Assembly (NCBI GenBank): GCA_037178675.1
Contig: JAYMGJ010000343.1
Span: forward strand, 1 to 55,158
Origin: Scleroderma bovista
Lineage: Eukaryota; Basidiomycota; Agaricomycetes; Boletales; Sclerodermataceae
Length of the DNA: 55,158 nt
Direction of reading: 5' to 3'
In this document: positions 1 to 11,600 of the stretch, piece by piece
Layout: each line of letters begins with the position of its first letter
Position numbering within the stretch: position 1 is the first letter of the stretch
Made by a program: the position numbers and the translations under genes
The notes under the pieces: generated by a model
Told to the model about the DNA's origin: nothing
The model's database searches: none
Seen by the model: the letters and a program-made list of their open reading frames with translations, nothing else

Positions 1-2
1 CT

Positions 3-475
3 TCAGAACGATTGCCTCGCGGGCGATATGATTTCGCTATTGTTAGCCAAACAGACCAAAGTGATTGGCCTTCAAATGGTCTCACAGGTATGTTTTGTAG
101 TCCATTCCTAGCATATATATTTACTGCTTTACAGGGCATACTGTCGTGCAAGTTCGGCTCATCTTCCGTCTCCTTCGCAGCGATACACACTTCGCTTACA
201 TTGAACGATTTAGTGCCACTGCTCCCCCATCGTCCAATACGACTAACGCTGCTGCTGGTATGCACGTTCTGAAACGTGCAATCAAGAGTAACGGTTCCCG
301 AGTTGCAGAGGTCATTCCGTTGCGCCGTATTCGCTCGCTAGCTCATGTTATCCCTCACTTTGGAAAAGAGGCGAATCCACGGCTCACTCGTCACACCTCT
401 TACGAGCTATCAAACGAGTTCTGGCTTAACAAATACTGGAACAAGGAGTTTTTTTATGCATTGTCACTTAGTTGA
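3..475 (+). pseudogene. C-terminal tail of a Plavaka-like transposase
   Basis: The window opens inside a gene. Reading frame 3 gives a segment with the motifs LPRGRYDF and WPSNGLTG. A 47-nt intron (88-134, GTATGT..ACAG) follows, and the next exon continues in phase as HTVVQVRLIF, a segment with AYIERFS, and then RIRSLAHVIPHFG before stop 473-475. This pattern (GLxG-H-x-V-x-Q-x-R-x-IF, AYxExF, a late HxIPxFG) is the one I know from the C-terminus of basidiomycete Plavaka-type transposases, where it follows the catalytic core. Only the tail is in view, so whether the full gene is intact cannot be seen. It ends about 70 bp before the FunK1 gene. Family call by recognition only. Confidence 0.5.
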
Positions 476-544
476 TTCGTATATACTAGTGTAGTGTATG
501 CCACTGTAATAGTGTCATCACTTAGACCCACACCACGTCCCCGA

Positions 545-2914
545 ATGCTCGCTCAGCACATAGTGACGCTGTGCACACCGTTGAAGCTCAGAACTACCTC
601 GGTTCCCACCACGGGAAGAGTCTTCAAAGTGGAGGATGTCAACCAGGACCTTCTGGTTGAATTGGATGGTGCCACTGTCGAGGAGAACCCATTCAACAAA
701 ACCCACTACATCCTCGATCAATGCAGCAAAGTATTACCTGCGATGATGGAAAACCTTCCATCAGACCATTCACCACTGAAGATCCAGCCGCTAGGATTTC
801 AAAATGAAGTACTCTACTGCAATGGTCGCTGGGAGCCAACAAAAATACTGCATATTCTGAGAGCTACCTCGCAGTTTTCTGGTTCCTTGTGGGCTCGGCG
901 GGGTCGTTCGTCCAGCGCCAGCTCATCGCGGGTCGCCCATCGCAGAATACCTCCAGTCGCAGTAGCATCAGACATGAGAAAGTGCACAGGCGTATCTCCG
1001 GGACATTGCAGGAGGAGGTTATTGAAGGGATGTTCTTACCTACTGCTGGTTCAGAGGAACAGTGCGTCGCAAATTGGTTGAATAAGATCACCCGTGCACT
1101 ACAGGTCTTTTCCCCAACTACAGTCTCCAACAGGGTGACTACGCGCTCCAGAACCACCAACCCCCCTTGTTGCTGGATTTCGGAGACTTCCCGCCAACCT
1201 GTCCAGGATAGTCTGATGCCATGGAAGCCAGACTTGATCCTGTGGGAGAAACTCCCCCGAGTCGCTTCAGGACCCCAACTGATGTTCTCCTGGAAGGACA
1301 TTGTTTCTTTCATGGAATTGACATCCTCTTCTTACTCACAGTCTGATAGCGCGAGTAACATTCGAAATGCCATCATGCGCAAGGCCTACGCAGTTTTCGC
1401 ATCTCAACCTGGCCGGCGGTTCTTGTTTGCGCTGTCCATCGCAAACCAGGAGTTTCGCGTCCACATGTTCGATCGCTCCGGAGTCATTCATTCTCGACCT
1501 TACAATATACACCGATCCCGATCCCCCCGTATATTATTGTGCATGCTATCCATGCTTACATTTGGGAATTTCGGACATGTTGGATACGACCCCACCTTTT
1601 TGCCCCAATACCTGACATCACAGACCACCGCCACGATCCAAGTCGAATCCATGGCATACGACGTTATAGATCGGATATTTTTCAACTTCTTGATTCATGG
1701 CCGGGGAACCTCGTGCTGGCATGTCCGCTGCAAAAACAAAGACTACGTGATCAAGGACGCATGGACTCACGAAAGCCGTGTCAATCGCGAGAGAGATATT
1801 CTTACCAAAATCCGGGGACTGAAGGGGGTCCCACAACTCATTTCTGCCTGGACTGTTGAGATTGGTGGTGCGGATGATCAGACAGACACTCGTCGTTCGT
1901 CCCTTTCATGTTCTAGCGATATCCGAATCCACCGTCGGCTTCTTATGCAACCGGTTGGAATTCCACTATCTGACTTTTCATCCATCCGCGAACTTCTCAG
2001 CGTCCTCATTGATGTACTTGACAGTAAGTAAGAATCATATATGACTTTATTAGCTAGCCTAACAACATTTACAGCCCTCATGGTGCTCTTTGAACAATAC
2101 CACATCCTCCACCGTGACGTCAGCGTCAACAATATAATGATTTCTGTTACTGATATTCCGGAGAGTGAGGCTTCTACGTGTGGACCCTCTCGTAAAACCA
2201 CCAATGACAGTCCTCGAGATGACAATACTGGGGACAACGGAGAGGAGACGCTCGAGGAGAAGCTCGTACGGTGGGATAGAGAAAGACGTCACCAGATTCA
2301 GTCTGGCATTCTCCGTAGCGGGCTTCTCATTGACTTTGACTATGCAGCTGATCTCGATGAACCCTCTCCTATGGCCCCTGGCGATCGCACGGTGAGAGTC
2401 CTTTCATTTTTCCTCTCCTCACTCATTGATTTTCATTAGGGGACAATACCATTTATGTCGGCGAGAATACTTCTTGGCTATACACAAGAAGGGATGGGCC
2501 ACACCACCAGCGACGACTTCGAATCACTCACTTACGTCCTGGTTTGGATGTGCGTCCTTTACGCTGGCCCACGCACCCTTCGTAAGGATAAGGAAATCTG
2601 TCGTACTGTATTGAGGTCTTGGGTTATGGTTTCCAGCGACAGTGATGCACTCAGTCTTGGGGCCCAAAAGGCGGGACTAAGACTTCAGCCGAGCATCGTA
2701 ACTGATGAGTTCACCAAGTTTTTTTAAGCCCCTCTCTCCAATAGTCGGCAGACTTTTCACACAACTCGGGCCCCAGCCATCCACAACAGACCATAAAGGT
2801 AATTTCAAGGCCATCAGGGATATTCTGTTGGAAGGTTTTGGCACGGTGAAAGAGGAGCCAAATTGGAGTGACATAAAGGACATCTACGGGTATGGTCTAT
2901 TACAGCCTGGCACC
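545..2914 (+). pseudogene. FunK1-type protein kinase, 5' part, split by the KDZ transposon
   Basis: Fungus-specific protein kinase (FunK1 family). Seen: IHSRPYNIH before the kinase domain; a nucleotide-binding segment with GRGTSCWHVR and DYVIKDAW (1699-1770); catalytic loop HRDVSVNNIM with H-R-D codons at 2110-2118; metal-binding LIDFDYA (about 2330); GTIPFMSARIL after it; and HTTSDDFESL. Introns 2024-2074 and 2392-2439 join in phase. The start is uncertain: ATG 545 is the first in-frame Met of the upstream segment, which must join the main frame (from about 889) by an intron I could not place. A run of seven Ts at 2719-2725 puts the frame out (TKFF-stop); the next frame continues FFKPLSPIVG to LLQPGT, so there is one extra T here or an assembly error. 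The reading stops at codon ACC 2912-2914, where the transposon begins. The tail is at 28582-28659. Confidence 0.8.
2907..2914. repeat. Target-site duplication, left copy
   Basis: CTGGCACC lies directly outside the left end of the KDZ element and is repeated at 28574-28581 directly outside the right end. Removing the element and one copy joins CCT GGC ACC to AAG CGT AAA in the kinase frame. Eight bp is the duplication length I know for the related Zisupton elements. Confidence 0.85.
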
Positions 2915-2920
2915 CACATA

Positions 2921-2992
2921 ATGCACCTACTTTGTCACGTGTAACACGGTCAGACGAGGGTGAAAATCGGCCGTGTGTCACGGGCCAGCGGA
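2921..2992 (+). repeat. KDZ left terminal inverted repeat
   Basis: Aligned with the reverse complement of 28498-28568, this stretch shares 12-, 17- and 11-bp perfect blocks with similar spacing. The middle 23-24 bp between the first two blocks and the 8 bp between the last two are diverged. The first matching base lies 6 bp inside the target duplication. Confidence 0.85.
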
Positions 2993-3159
2993 GGACAAGC
3001 CCAGCATTAACTATTATCATGTAACACGGGTGGGCTACACACACCAATATTGTCACCATGTAATTTCGGTGGGCTATGATGGTGTTTAAGGAGGTGTGAT
3101 GGATGGGGATATAGTTGTTGTCACCATGTCATATGGGCCAGCCAGGATTTTACTCCAAT

Positions 3160-4280
3160 GCACATTAATGGACCAGCCCAGGATTACTGTAATGCAAAGG
3201 TAATGGGTTGGCTGGCAAAGACAAGTACCAATACATCTAGTAAGGGGTGATCCAACCAACCCTGCCAGGGCGTGTTCTACCGCGGATGGGTTGAAGCAGG
3301 GGGACCTACCGCGGGTTTACAGGGGTGATCCAACCACCCTGCCAGGGCTTGTTCTACTGCGGATGGATTGAAGCAGGGGGTCCTACCGCAGGCTGTCCTA
3401 CCGTGGGTTGACAGGGGTGATCCAACCACCCTGCCAGGGCCTATTCTACCGCGGATGGATTGAAGCAGGTAGACCTACCGCGGGCTGTCCTACCGCGGGT
3501 TGGCTCACTCCCTCCGGTCAACTAGTTTGACTACCATGGCTTTGACAACATCCAATGAACATTAATAGATTGACTGGAATGCAAAGGTAATGGGTTGGCT
3601 AGAAAAGACCAGTACCAGTATGTCTAGGAAGGGGTGATCCACCCAACCCTGTCAAAGGTTGACCTACCATGGATCACAGAGGGTGACAAACCATGGGTTG
3701 ACTTATCAGGAATTGACTTACCGCAGGTTTACCTCCTGCGGGTTTCCTTACCACGGGTTGACTCAATACCTCTGTAAACCAGGTCGACTCTACTCCATGG
3801 CTTTCACTACCCATGTACATTAATAGATTCACTGAAATGCAAAGGTAATTGGTTGGCCATAGAAGACACTACCAGTACATCTAGTAAGTGGTGATCCAAC
3901 CAACTCTGCCAAGGGCTGTCCTACCACGGATGGATTACAGGGGTTGACCTTACCACCTACCGCGGGTTCACTTACCGCGGGTCGGCTTGATACTTTCAGT
4001 CAACCCGGTCTCCATGGCTTTCACTACCAATGTACATTAATAGATTCACTAGGTAATTGGTTGGCTAGAGAAGACAAGTAACAGTACATATAGTAAGGGG
4101 TGATCCAACCAAACCTGTCAAGGGCTATCCTACCAGGTGGACAGGGGGTGACATACCGCGGTTAACATACCGCGGGTTAACTTACTAGGTTGAGGCCACC
4201 AGGTTGACCACCATGACTTCACTACCAATGCGCATTAATTGATTTACCGGAATGCAAAGGTAATGTGTGGGCTAGCAGTA
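3160..4280. repeat. Subterminal tandem array 1 of the KDZ element
   Basis: No gene. About five degenerate copies of a 200-400 bp unit start with CATTAAT near 3163, 3558, 3817, 4033 and 4231. Each holds variants of AATGCAAAGGTAATGGGTTGG, a piece like CAGTACATCTAGTAAGGGG, then TGATCCAACCAACCCTG and a cluster of CCGCGGGTT or CCGCGGATGG motifs. Single-step variants CCGTGG, CCACGG and CCGCAG are frequent. Position next to the terminal repeat suggests transposase- or factor-binding DNA (inference). Confidence 0.75.
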
Positions 4281-4789
4281 CTGGCTCTACTACCACGGAT
4301 GGATTACAGCCGGTTGGATATTTACTGAGTGATCTACTGCGGGAGAAGTACCAGTACATACAATAAGGGGTGATTCAACCACTCTGTCAGCAGCACTGGC
4401 TTCACTACCACGGGTTTACTGCCTCCTGTTGGTTGACCACCAACCACTATGGATTCCAACAGAGATGGAAAACCTACTTGGCCTTTACTCTCAGTAGTTG
4501 ACAAGAAATTCCTTTATCAATGCCACCACAGGAAGACCGCGGGCAACCGGGAGTGGTTGACCATCAGGCATTTGGCTATCTCAATTGATCACAACAAAAT
4601 ACTACCACAAGTTTATCACCACTAGTTGGCTATTCAGTTCCAGAACTATGGATTACCCGCGGGTGGAATAAAGGCAGGCTTAGTGGGCCCATGCTCCATA
4701 GTAGCACACAAATATGTGTGCCAATGAGCTCCACGTGAGCGCATATATTATTCCATCATCCTTCTTATAGGGGGATGGTGATATTACAC

Positions 4790-5720
4790 CACCCCATGTA
4801 AAATGGATGGGCAGTTATTATATGGACCCATAGATACAGGTCAGCCAGATTACTACTGTACCCTAACAAACAGGTGAGCCTTGTATACAATGACACCGAG
4901 TAGTACAAGTGAGCTGATAGTGGCTTGTTCCAATGGGATACAGGTGAGCCCATGTATCATTTAATCATCCCGTATAACACGGGTGGGCTGTGTATATAAT
5001 GTCCCTATGCTATAGGTCAGCCCACATACCACTGTCCCCTACAGTTTTGGCAGGCACATATTCTTTGCTGTCGTGTAGCACGAGTGGGCTGTGATATGCA
5101 TGTACACATGGTGTATGATAGGGCTGTTATTATATGGTCCTGTGTGACACGGGTCAGCCGAGGGAATGCTGTCCCCTGACAAACAGGTGAGCCCCCATAC
5201 ATTGACACAGGTAGCACGAGTGGGCTGAGAATTCATTGTTTCAATTGGATACAGGTGAGCCCATTCAAAATTTAATCATCCCATATGACACCGATGGGCT
5301 GTATATTTATTGTCCACTATGATATAGGTGGGCCCAAATAACACTGGCCCTTGTTGTGTGAGTGGGCCCATATTCATTGATGTTGTGTAGAATTGGTGGG
5401 CTGGGGCAAGCATGGTCATATGGTGTATAGAAAGGGCTGTTTTTCTATGGTCCCGTGTGTATCGGGTCAGCCGAAATAATTGTGTCCCCTAACAAACAGG
5501 TGAGCCCGCATACATTAACACGGAGTAGTACCAGTGGGCTGAGAACTGATTGTTGCAATGGGATACGAGTAAGCCCAAATGTAATTCCACAATCCCGTGT
5601 GTCATGGGTAGGCTACAAATATACTGTCCCCTACCATATAAGAGGGCCTATAGTTTGCAGCTTCAAGTATAATAGGTGGGCTGATATTAAATTTACTGTC
5701 TAATATGGATGAGCCCATAT
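4790..5720. repeat. Subterminal tandem array 2 of the KDZ element
   Basis: No credible gene. Three copies of a unit of 304-322 bp are marked by ACAAACAGGTGAGCC near 4866, 5170 and 5492. Other shared pieces are GGATACAGGTGAGCCC, a block around GACACGGGTGGGCTG, and CGGGTCAGCCG after a short stretch with GGGCTGTT. Related GGGTGGGCT motifs already appear at 3026-3036. The unit is built from alternating GGGCT and AGCCC words, so both strands carry similar short motifs. From 5760 to 6032 I see nothing. Confidence 0.75.
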
Positions 5721-6032
5721 CTTGCAATCCCAGGAATGAGGGGTGGGCTGGAATCCGGTTTAGGACAAAGCCGTGGCAGGGTAATGGTGCCTAAGCTATG
5801 GCACAATGATTTATCTATAAAGGCCCCAGGGACGCTATTGATGTACCAAAATATACAGGTGGGTAAGTTAATGAATGCTCAGGAGATGTTCCCTAAAAGC
5901 AGCCGCGGCAGAATGGCTCACTTCCAGACAGCCAGAGCACAGGATAAGTCACTAAGTAAGTCGCGACCATATTTTAAGATTTTTTAGTAAATTTTCTATG
6001 ACAATCATATTTCTACAAGTACCTCCATGTAT

Positions 6033-7294
6033 TTACACTACAGTAGCCCTCAACAAATGCTCCACACCATTGATCCTCATCCAGTCGGCACACCGTGGAA
6101 CATGTGCCCACTGATGGATATTATCCCTCATATAGTAAGTCAAACAATACCGGTTTCCTTCAACAGCATTGACCCCATGCCGGAGGAGCCTCCCGGAGAA
6201 TGCAACCGCGGTACCTGGCTTATAGACTAGCTCGATGCCGAGGGTGGGGATGGCCATTACACAATCGGTGTATTCCCCAACATTGACAATGACGTCGTAC
6301 CAGCTGGCACGTGACTGGGGGTCACGGTGAAGTGGGGTCGACCGATTGGCGATAAGGGAAATATTGGTGAATGCAGTAGGCCAGAGGGATAGGGCGCAGT
6401 TCATTACCAGGTCATACATAGAAGACCAATCCTCCAATGTACTCATTCCTCGCATACCGTCCTCATAGAGCTGTGGATGCATAATCGACAACGCACCTGA
6501 TACGATGGCAGAAGGATATATCATATCTTGCAGCCACTGAAATCCTGCGGGTGTGTTAAGGTCCGCTGATATAGAGGCATTTTCATGCTGAATATGGGAT
6601 GATGAGTAGGTCCATCCAATAATAGATATATACCCACATAATGACCCATCTGATGCCTTGCAGGAGATAACTCCAGACACCCAGTCACTTGCCTATCTTC
6701 CCTATTAAAATACTGCGGTTCTGATCGCCAGGTCCGCCCAGTTATACTGCTGGCCAGTTGTGTACGAAGTGGACTTAAAGCATGCAGAATATTTGCCTGC
6801 ATTTATTAATGAACATGGTCAAAAATAGGCAGTATTGGGGCATACCTGTGTTGGGCGTGCCAGGGCACCAGGGAGATACCAGAGTGCTACGGTCCCACCC
6901 TCCCCCAAAATAATAGAGGGTTCATCCAGGACACCAGAGAGAGTTGGAGCGAACTTGGAAAGAAAGGACTGCTCCCTATCCACATTGGTACCAGGCTCCA
7001 TTGCTGCCAATGACTCCGCCAGTCTCAAGAGGTCCACACCAGACTCAACTAGAAACACATAAGTACCTTGCCAAATAGATATTGGAAATACATACCTCGA
7101 TTTTGATATGCAGTGACCAAAGTGGCCACCATTTGATGCATCCCAACCGAAAGGTCAACAGGGAGATCAAGAGGAATGGGAGGTACCGCGGGGAGTGAGT
7201 CCCGGAATGCCAAAGAACAAAAGCGCCGTCGCATGTATCCAGCAACACGTTGAGAGAGCGCATAGTTGGTTGGATATGACACAGGACTAGCCAT
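6033..7294 (-). CDS. TET/JBP-family 2-oxoglutarate/Fe(II) dioxygenase (KDZ cargo)
   Basis: TET/JBP enzymes oxidise 5-methylcytosine or thymine in DNA with 2-oxoglutarate and Fe(II). A four-exon model fits in phase: 7294-7096, 7048-6846, 6796-6638 and 6587-6033 (introns 47, 49 and 50 nt), giving 371 aa. Seen: the fungal-family signature TWRSEPQYFNREDRQ in exon 3; metal-binding HxD in TPLHRDPQSRASWYD (residues 274 and 276, near 6329); a distal His in RLLRHGVNAV (324); and Arg in EGNRYCLTYYMRD (333), the usual 2-oxoglutarate ligand. All catalytic residues are present and no stop interrupts the model. The start ATG 7294 (MASPVSYP) is the best but not the only choice, as the frame stays open to 7405. 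It is divergent from the gene at 7744, sharing a 449-bp intergenic region. Substrate and activity are inferred from family. Confidence 0.75.
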
Positions 7295-7483
7295 GGAGGG
7301 GATTGAATTGAGGGGAAAAGAAAGGAAGATATGCCAGAATGCGTATTGACCTATCCCGGGATCCCATGCCGCGGCAATCAGGATATGGCAGGAATCGGTC
7401 ACCAATTACCGAAATCAGTCACCAATTGAAAATAAATAACAATAACAATAACTGCCAAATATCCCTACCAATTCCAAAAATGG

Positions 7484-7493
7484 AATTTAGCCA
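7484..7493. promoter_or_regulatory. CArG / MADS-box-like site in divergent promoter
   Basis: CCAAAAATGG sits inside the near-palindrome ATTCCAAAAATGGAATT, in the 449-bp gap (7295-7743) between the dioxygenase gene and the gene at 7744. It fits CC(A/T)6GG. Apart from this and one CCGCGG at 7621, the gap holds nothing I recognise. Confidence 0.35.
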
Positions 7494-7743
7494 TGCCAGG
7501 GAACAACCTATATGCTGACCGTGGGTAGCCACTGCCGAACTGATATATCTCATTCAAATTGGAACACAAATGATAAACCAATCAGATTTGAATGGAAGCA
7601 ATGTGGCAGTAATTTTGTGTCCGCGGAAATAACTAACTTTTAATTGTACCGTGATCATTGTTTGAGGAACAATGGTCCGGTGGCATGTGGGAATACGAGA
7701 GATTCTATTATAAATATTGACCTTTGATCCTGATCCTGCATCG

Positions 7744-8537
7744 ATGGATTCTGAAGCAATTGTTGCGCGCAGGCTGTCCCTGACATTGCAATATATCGGC
7801 ATCCGATTCAGGCGGTTCGTGTATTCTTTGCAGCAAAGCAGTGACCATGCCATTCTGGAGAAGATCAACTGGTATGGACATGTTCACGCAGAAGTGGTGT
7901 GTTCTTCCATATTGAAACTTTGAATATGACCATATCCCCCATGTAGGCACTTTTGGAGCGGCTACTTGCCGCGTGCAACAGAAAGGGGCTAGTGATGCAA
8001 GTCCCCGCGGTCGCAGCACATGTGATGGATTGGGTATCCGTGGCGGATCCGGATGCAGAAGCTTTGATGGAACAAATCAAAGAAATAAATGTATTCAAGG
8101 TGTATCATCGGGAGGCTAGAGTCCACAGCACACACAGTACACCGCGGGAGTGGTGGGTGTGGGGGAATAGTGGAGATATACCGCGGACAACCTTCACCCA
8201 GCTGGTCACAGAGGCGGAGAAATTCTTTGCCGAATACCAGGTAAGGTTACATTCATGTGCGATGATAAGCTAATAAAATTGTCAATAGCCTGGGGACTTT
8301 GCAATCCCGGCTTTATTTGATGTCCCAGAAACCCCCCACATTGGCCTGAAGGATCTCCGACTACAAACTGAGCAAATGTTGGAAGAAACTGATGAGAAGA
8401 TCTTTCATCAAAACATGGTGTTGCAACATCTGGTTGACCGCATGGCTATGGTGGAATATTTGACCGATGCAGGGGATGAACTGGAGGACAAATGGGCGGC
8501 ATCCGCGGATAGATTATGGAGAGGCACAAATGAGTAG
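7744..8537 (+). CDS. Unknown KDZ cargo protein A, 231 aa
   Basis: Three exons join in phase 0: 7744-7896, 7947-8240 and 8289-8537 (introns 50 and 48 nt, GTGTGT..GTAG and GTAAGG..ATAG). ATG 7744 starts MDSEAIVARRLS, the first in-frame Met. I do not recognise the family. The protein is soluble-looking, with basic residues early (GIRFRRFVYS), a Trp-rich middle (REWWVWGNSG) and a mostly helical acidic C-terminus (DLRLQTEQMLEETDEK) ending DRLWRGTNE. No signal peptide or membrane segment. It sits between the TET/JBP gene and the transposase and carries four CCGCGG hexamers in coding sequence (8005, 8142, 8181, 8503). Conserved exon phases and the lack of stops suggest it is a real gene. Confidence 0.6.
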
Positions 8538-8686
8538 TGTGGCCATCCCAATAGTGACACATGACAATTATGATTTTTTCCTGTCCACATTGAATGATAG
8601 TTGAATTATCTGACTGATGTTCCCCATAATAATGAACATCACAAATTATGACTCAACGACACAAATAATATGCAGCAGTCATGGGA

Positions 8687-11600
8687 CTACTGACAAAGTC
8701 TACCCAATTTGTTATACATGTCATATTGCCTTGCTGCATAACATGCCAAGCCGCGGTCACCACATAATGAAGCCTTGGAGGCATTTTCCTCCCAGCGATT
8801 TGCCCGGGTCCTGAAGAAGGTATGTGTCCAACCCTGTTCTGCAGTTATCAACTCCACTTCCTCAGTCCATCTGTCTCGCTTTGCCTTTGCCCGCAGCCAG
8901 TGGACACGGTAAACTGGTCCGAATCATTATTCTGAAGGGTATATGATGGTGCATGGAAAGGCTTACATTCTGACATCCAATCATTTTTATCAGTGTCTTT
9001 GGGTATATCCATAGTCCAAAACCATGCCAAAGAGTCATGGCGATGTCCCCTTGCATTGGGATCTGAGACCGCGGTGCTGACTGTGAGATCCTTTTTGGAA
9101 AGTACTTTATAGCGGTCCAGGATCCTCGGCTCGGCCTCTAAGGCGATCATTTGCTTTCTGCAACGGTGGTAGACCGCGGCATATCTTTTTACCATTGCAT
9201 CCAGGTCAGCTACCTTTTTCCATGCGCGGGTGGTCCCCACATAGTTCCTCCCATGTCTGACCTCTGTCCGAAACAACACCGCCTTATCTGCTAGACCAAG
9301 TCGTATTTCATGTAAAGTGTCATTGGCCTGACCTTGTCTGAGCTGAAGTTCTTGCTCCACCAGGCCAATCAGCCCTAGCTCATGGCAGCGCGGCACACCT
9401 ATATAGGACGGAAGTGGTAGTACGGCGTGCTCAGCACGCCCTGGAGCCAGAGTAATGAATGTATCATCTTCATCACTATCAGTATCTGCTCCGTGAATCC
9501 CATCAAGTGTACTGTCCCAGTCTGGGCCCAGAAATGTTGCCGCAGTCTGCACCAAACTATTGATCTGGGATTGTAGCCTGTCATGTCAGCGTGAAAGGTC
9601 GAGCCTTTGGGATTCAGTAGCCCTTGCATCAATCTTTCGTGCATCCAATGAGAGGACTACCTGTGCCTCTTCCACTCTCAGGGCTCTGGCCATCCACGTG
9701 GCGGATCCCCGTGGTGAACCCGCGGTCGGCATTTCTATGAGCTTCATCTCCACGGATTTAATGCTTGGGGCTTACCCCACAAAATCAAAATTGTTATCTA
9801 TCTTCCACTGTGAGGCTTACCTTTTTCCAATTGGACTTCAAATATATCCATTGCCTTCGGATTTGTCAACCTTTCAAGAAGCGCCTTTGTCTCCTGGTCC
9901 TTCCAAATTTGACGGAGGTGCTGGGGAACTGTTGCGTCCAAATTTGCAAAGGAATCACTAGATGATGTGAGATTTCATCTTGCAATTGTCAGTTTCCTCT
10001 TCAAAGACAAAGCTGGAAATTGTGAATACCACTCCAATATTGCACACTTGAGGACCACTCACGCATGCGGACCATCTTTAAGAAGTTACTATCGTTCATT
10101 TGGAAGTCAAGCATTTCTTGCCGATGAGGGGCAGCCATTCCTTGTGTAGAAGGGGAAACAATATTTAAGGAAGCCCACAGAGTTTCCATTATTTCCCCGT
10201 CCACATTGCCAACACCAGGAATGAAATTCGGGGAATACCTCACAAAACATTCACTTTGGTGTCCATGGACATGCCAAATTCCAATTCCAGGTTGGATCCT
10301 TAACGCTGGTGGAAGAGATATGAACCGATTGCCTTCTATCCGCCTTTGCAGATTTTTGCTGTATTGACAATTGATGTCATAGAAATTTACCACCTGCTGT
10401 TCCTGGCCCATTCCATGGCGCACTGCGTGCACCAGGGCATAGTCCATGTTGATTTGCCTAGTCACCAGTCAATGTCAATTTGTCATGGTATACCGCGGAC
10501 ATACTGCTCTCCCTTTTGAAAATCCACCATGGCATGGGGAATAAAGCAGCCATGTCTTGCACAGGCACACCCACCAATTCCGGTTGAAGCCAACTGACTT
10601 CTATTTGAATTAGCCTGGTTGACTGCCCGGTGATTGCTGCAGTCCGATTTCTGACCGCGGCATTGACAGCCACCGCGGGTTGGTAAATGACCGTGGCTCA
10701 AGGGATGGATAGCTTACCTCTATTCGATTCGCACTCCCTGCTAAATATGTTCTATAAGCCCCTGATGTTACCATGAATCCCTTCCCATCCATCAACCAGA
10801 CCTCATTAGGAGCTGATTTGAGCAACATATGCTCGGCTTTGAAATTTCCATCCATCGCAATTATGCGAGCATATTTCCAGCTACCATTATCAGTAGGATT
10901 TGTCAAGGGTACAAGATCATAACTCACTGCGCTAGATCCACCTCTCCCGCGGGTGGAATATTGACCCCCGGTTGAGGACATGCCGGGCAAAAGAGGACCA
11001 GCTCCCCTGGCCCAGGGTCTGACGACCCTGCATGAAATCCCTGCCACTTGAGAAGTTTCAGAAGTCTCCATGCCCTGGACACTCTCAGAAGCTCCTTGTA
11101 CCTATTCTGTCATGGCTACATCAGTACCGCGGTAATGAATGGGCTACTTTACTCACCGGCACAGAATGCAGGAATGCATTGGATGTCACTCTCTGCAGCT
11201 TACTATAGTAGTTCATCGTGGTCATTCCACATTCCACATTATCCCAAATAAAATCATCCAGCACTTGGAAGCTAAATGCGGACCTGGGACTCTTGGTTGT
11301 TGCAGGGAAAAGGCCAGCCATCATGAGCTGTAGATGTGAATCCTCAGAACCACTGCAGCTGCAGTACCGAATATCACAAAAGTGCACTCCATTTGTGTGC
11401 ACCAAGGTTAGACAACCTCTGTCCTGTGGTCTAGTCAGATGAGGCAGTTGCCCATCATCCTCCATATCTTCCCAAGCCTCTTCATCGTCGCTTGCAATAT
11501 TCCCGTGGCTATATCCCCCTCTGGGACAAGGTTTTCCACCATGGCCCAAGTGCATCACAAAACCAATCTACTCTATTAATTATCATGTAGATATGGTGAA

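Noticed and set aside
2915..5760. Left-end repeats as a CRISPR-like or centromeric array
   Set aside because: Eukaryotic context, long degenerate units without regular spacers, and position next to a transposon end explain them better.
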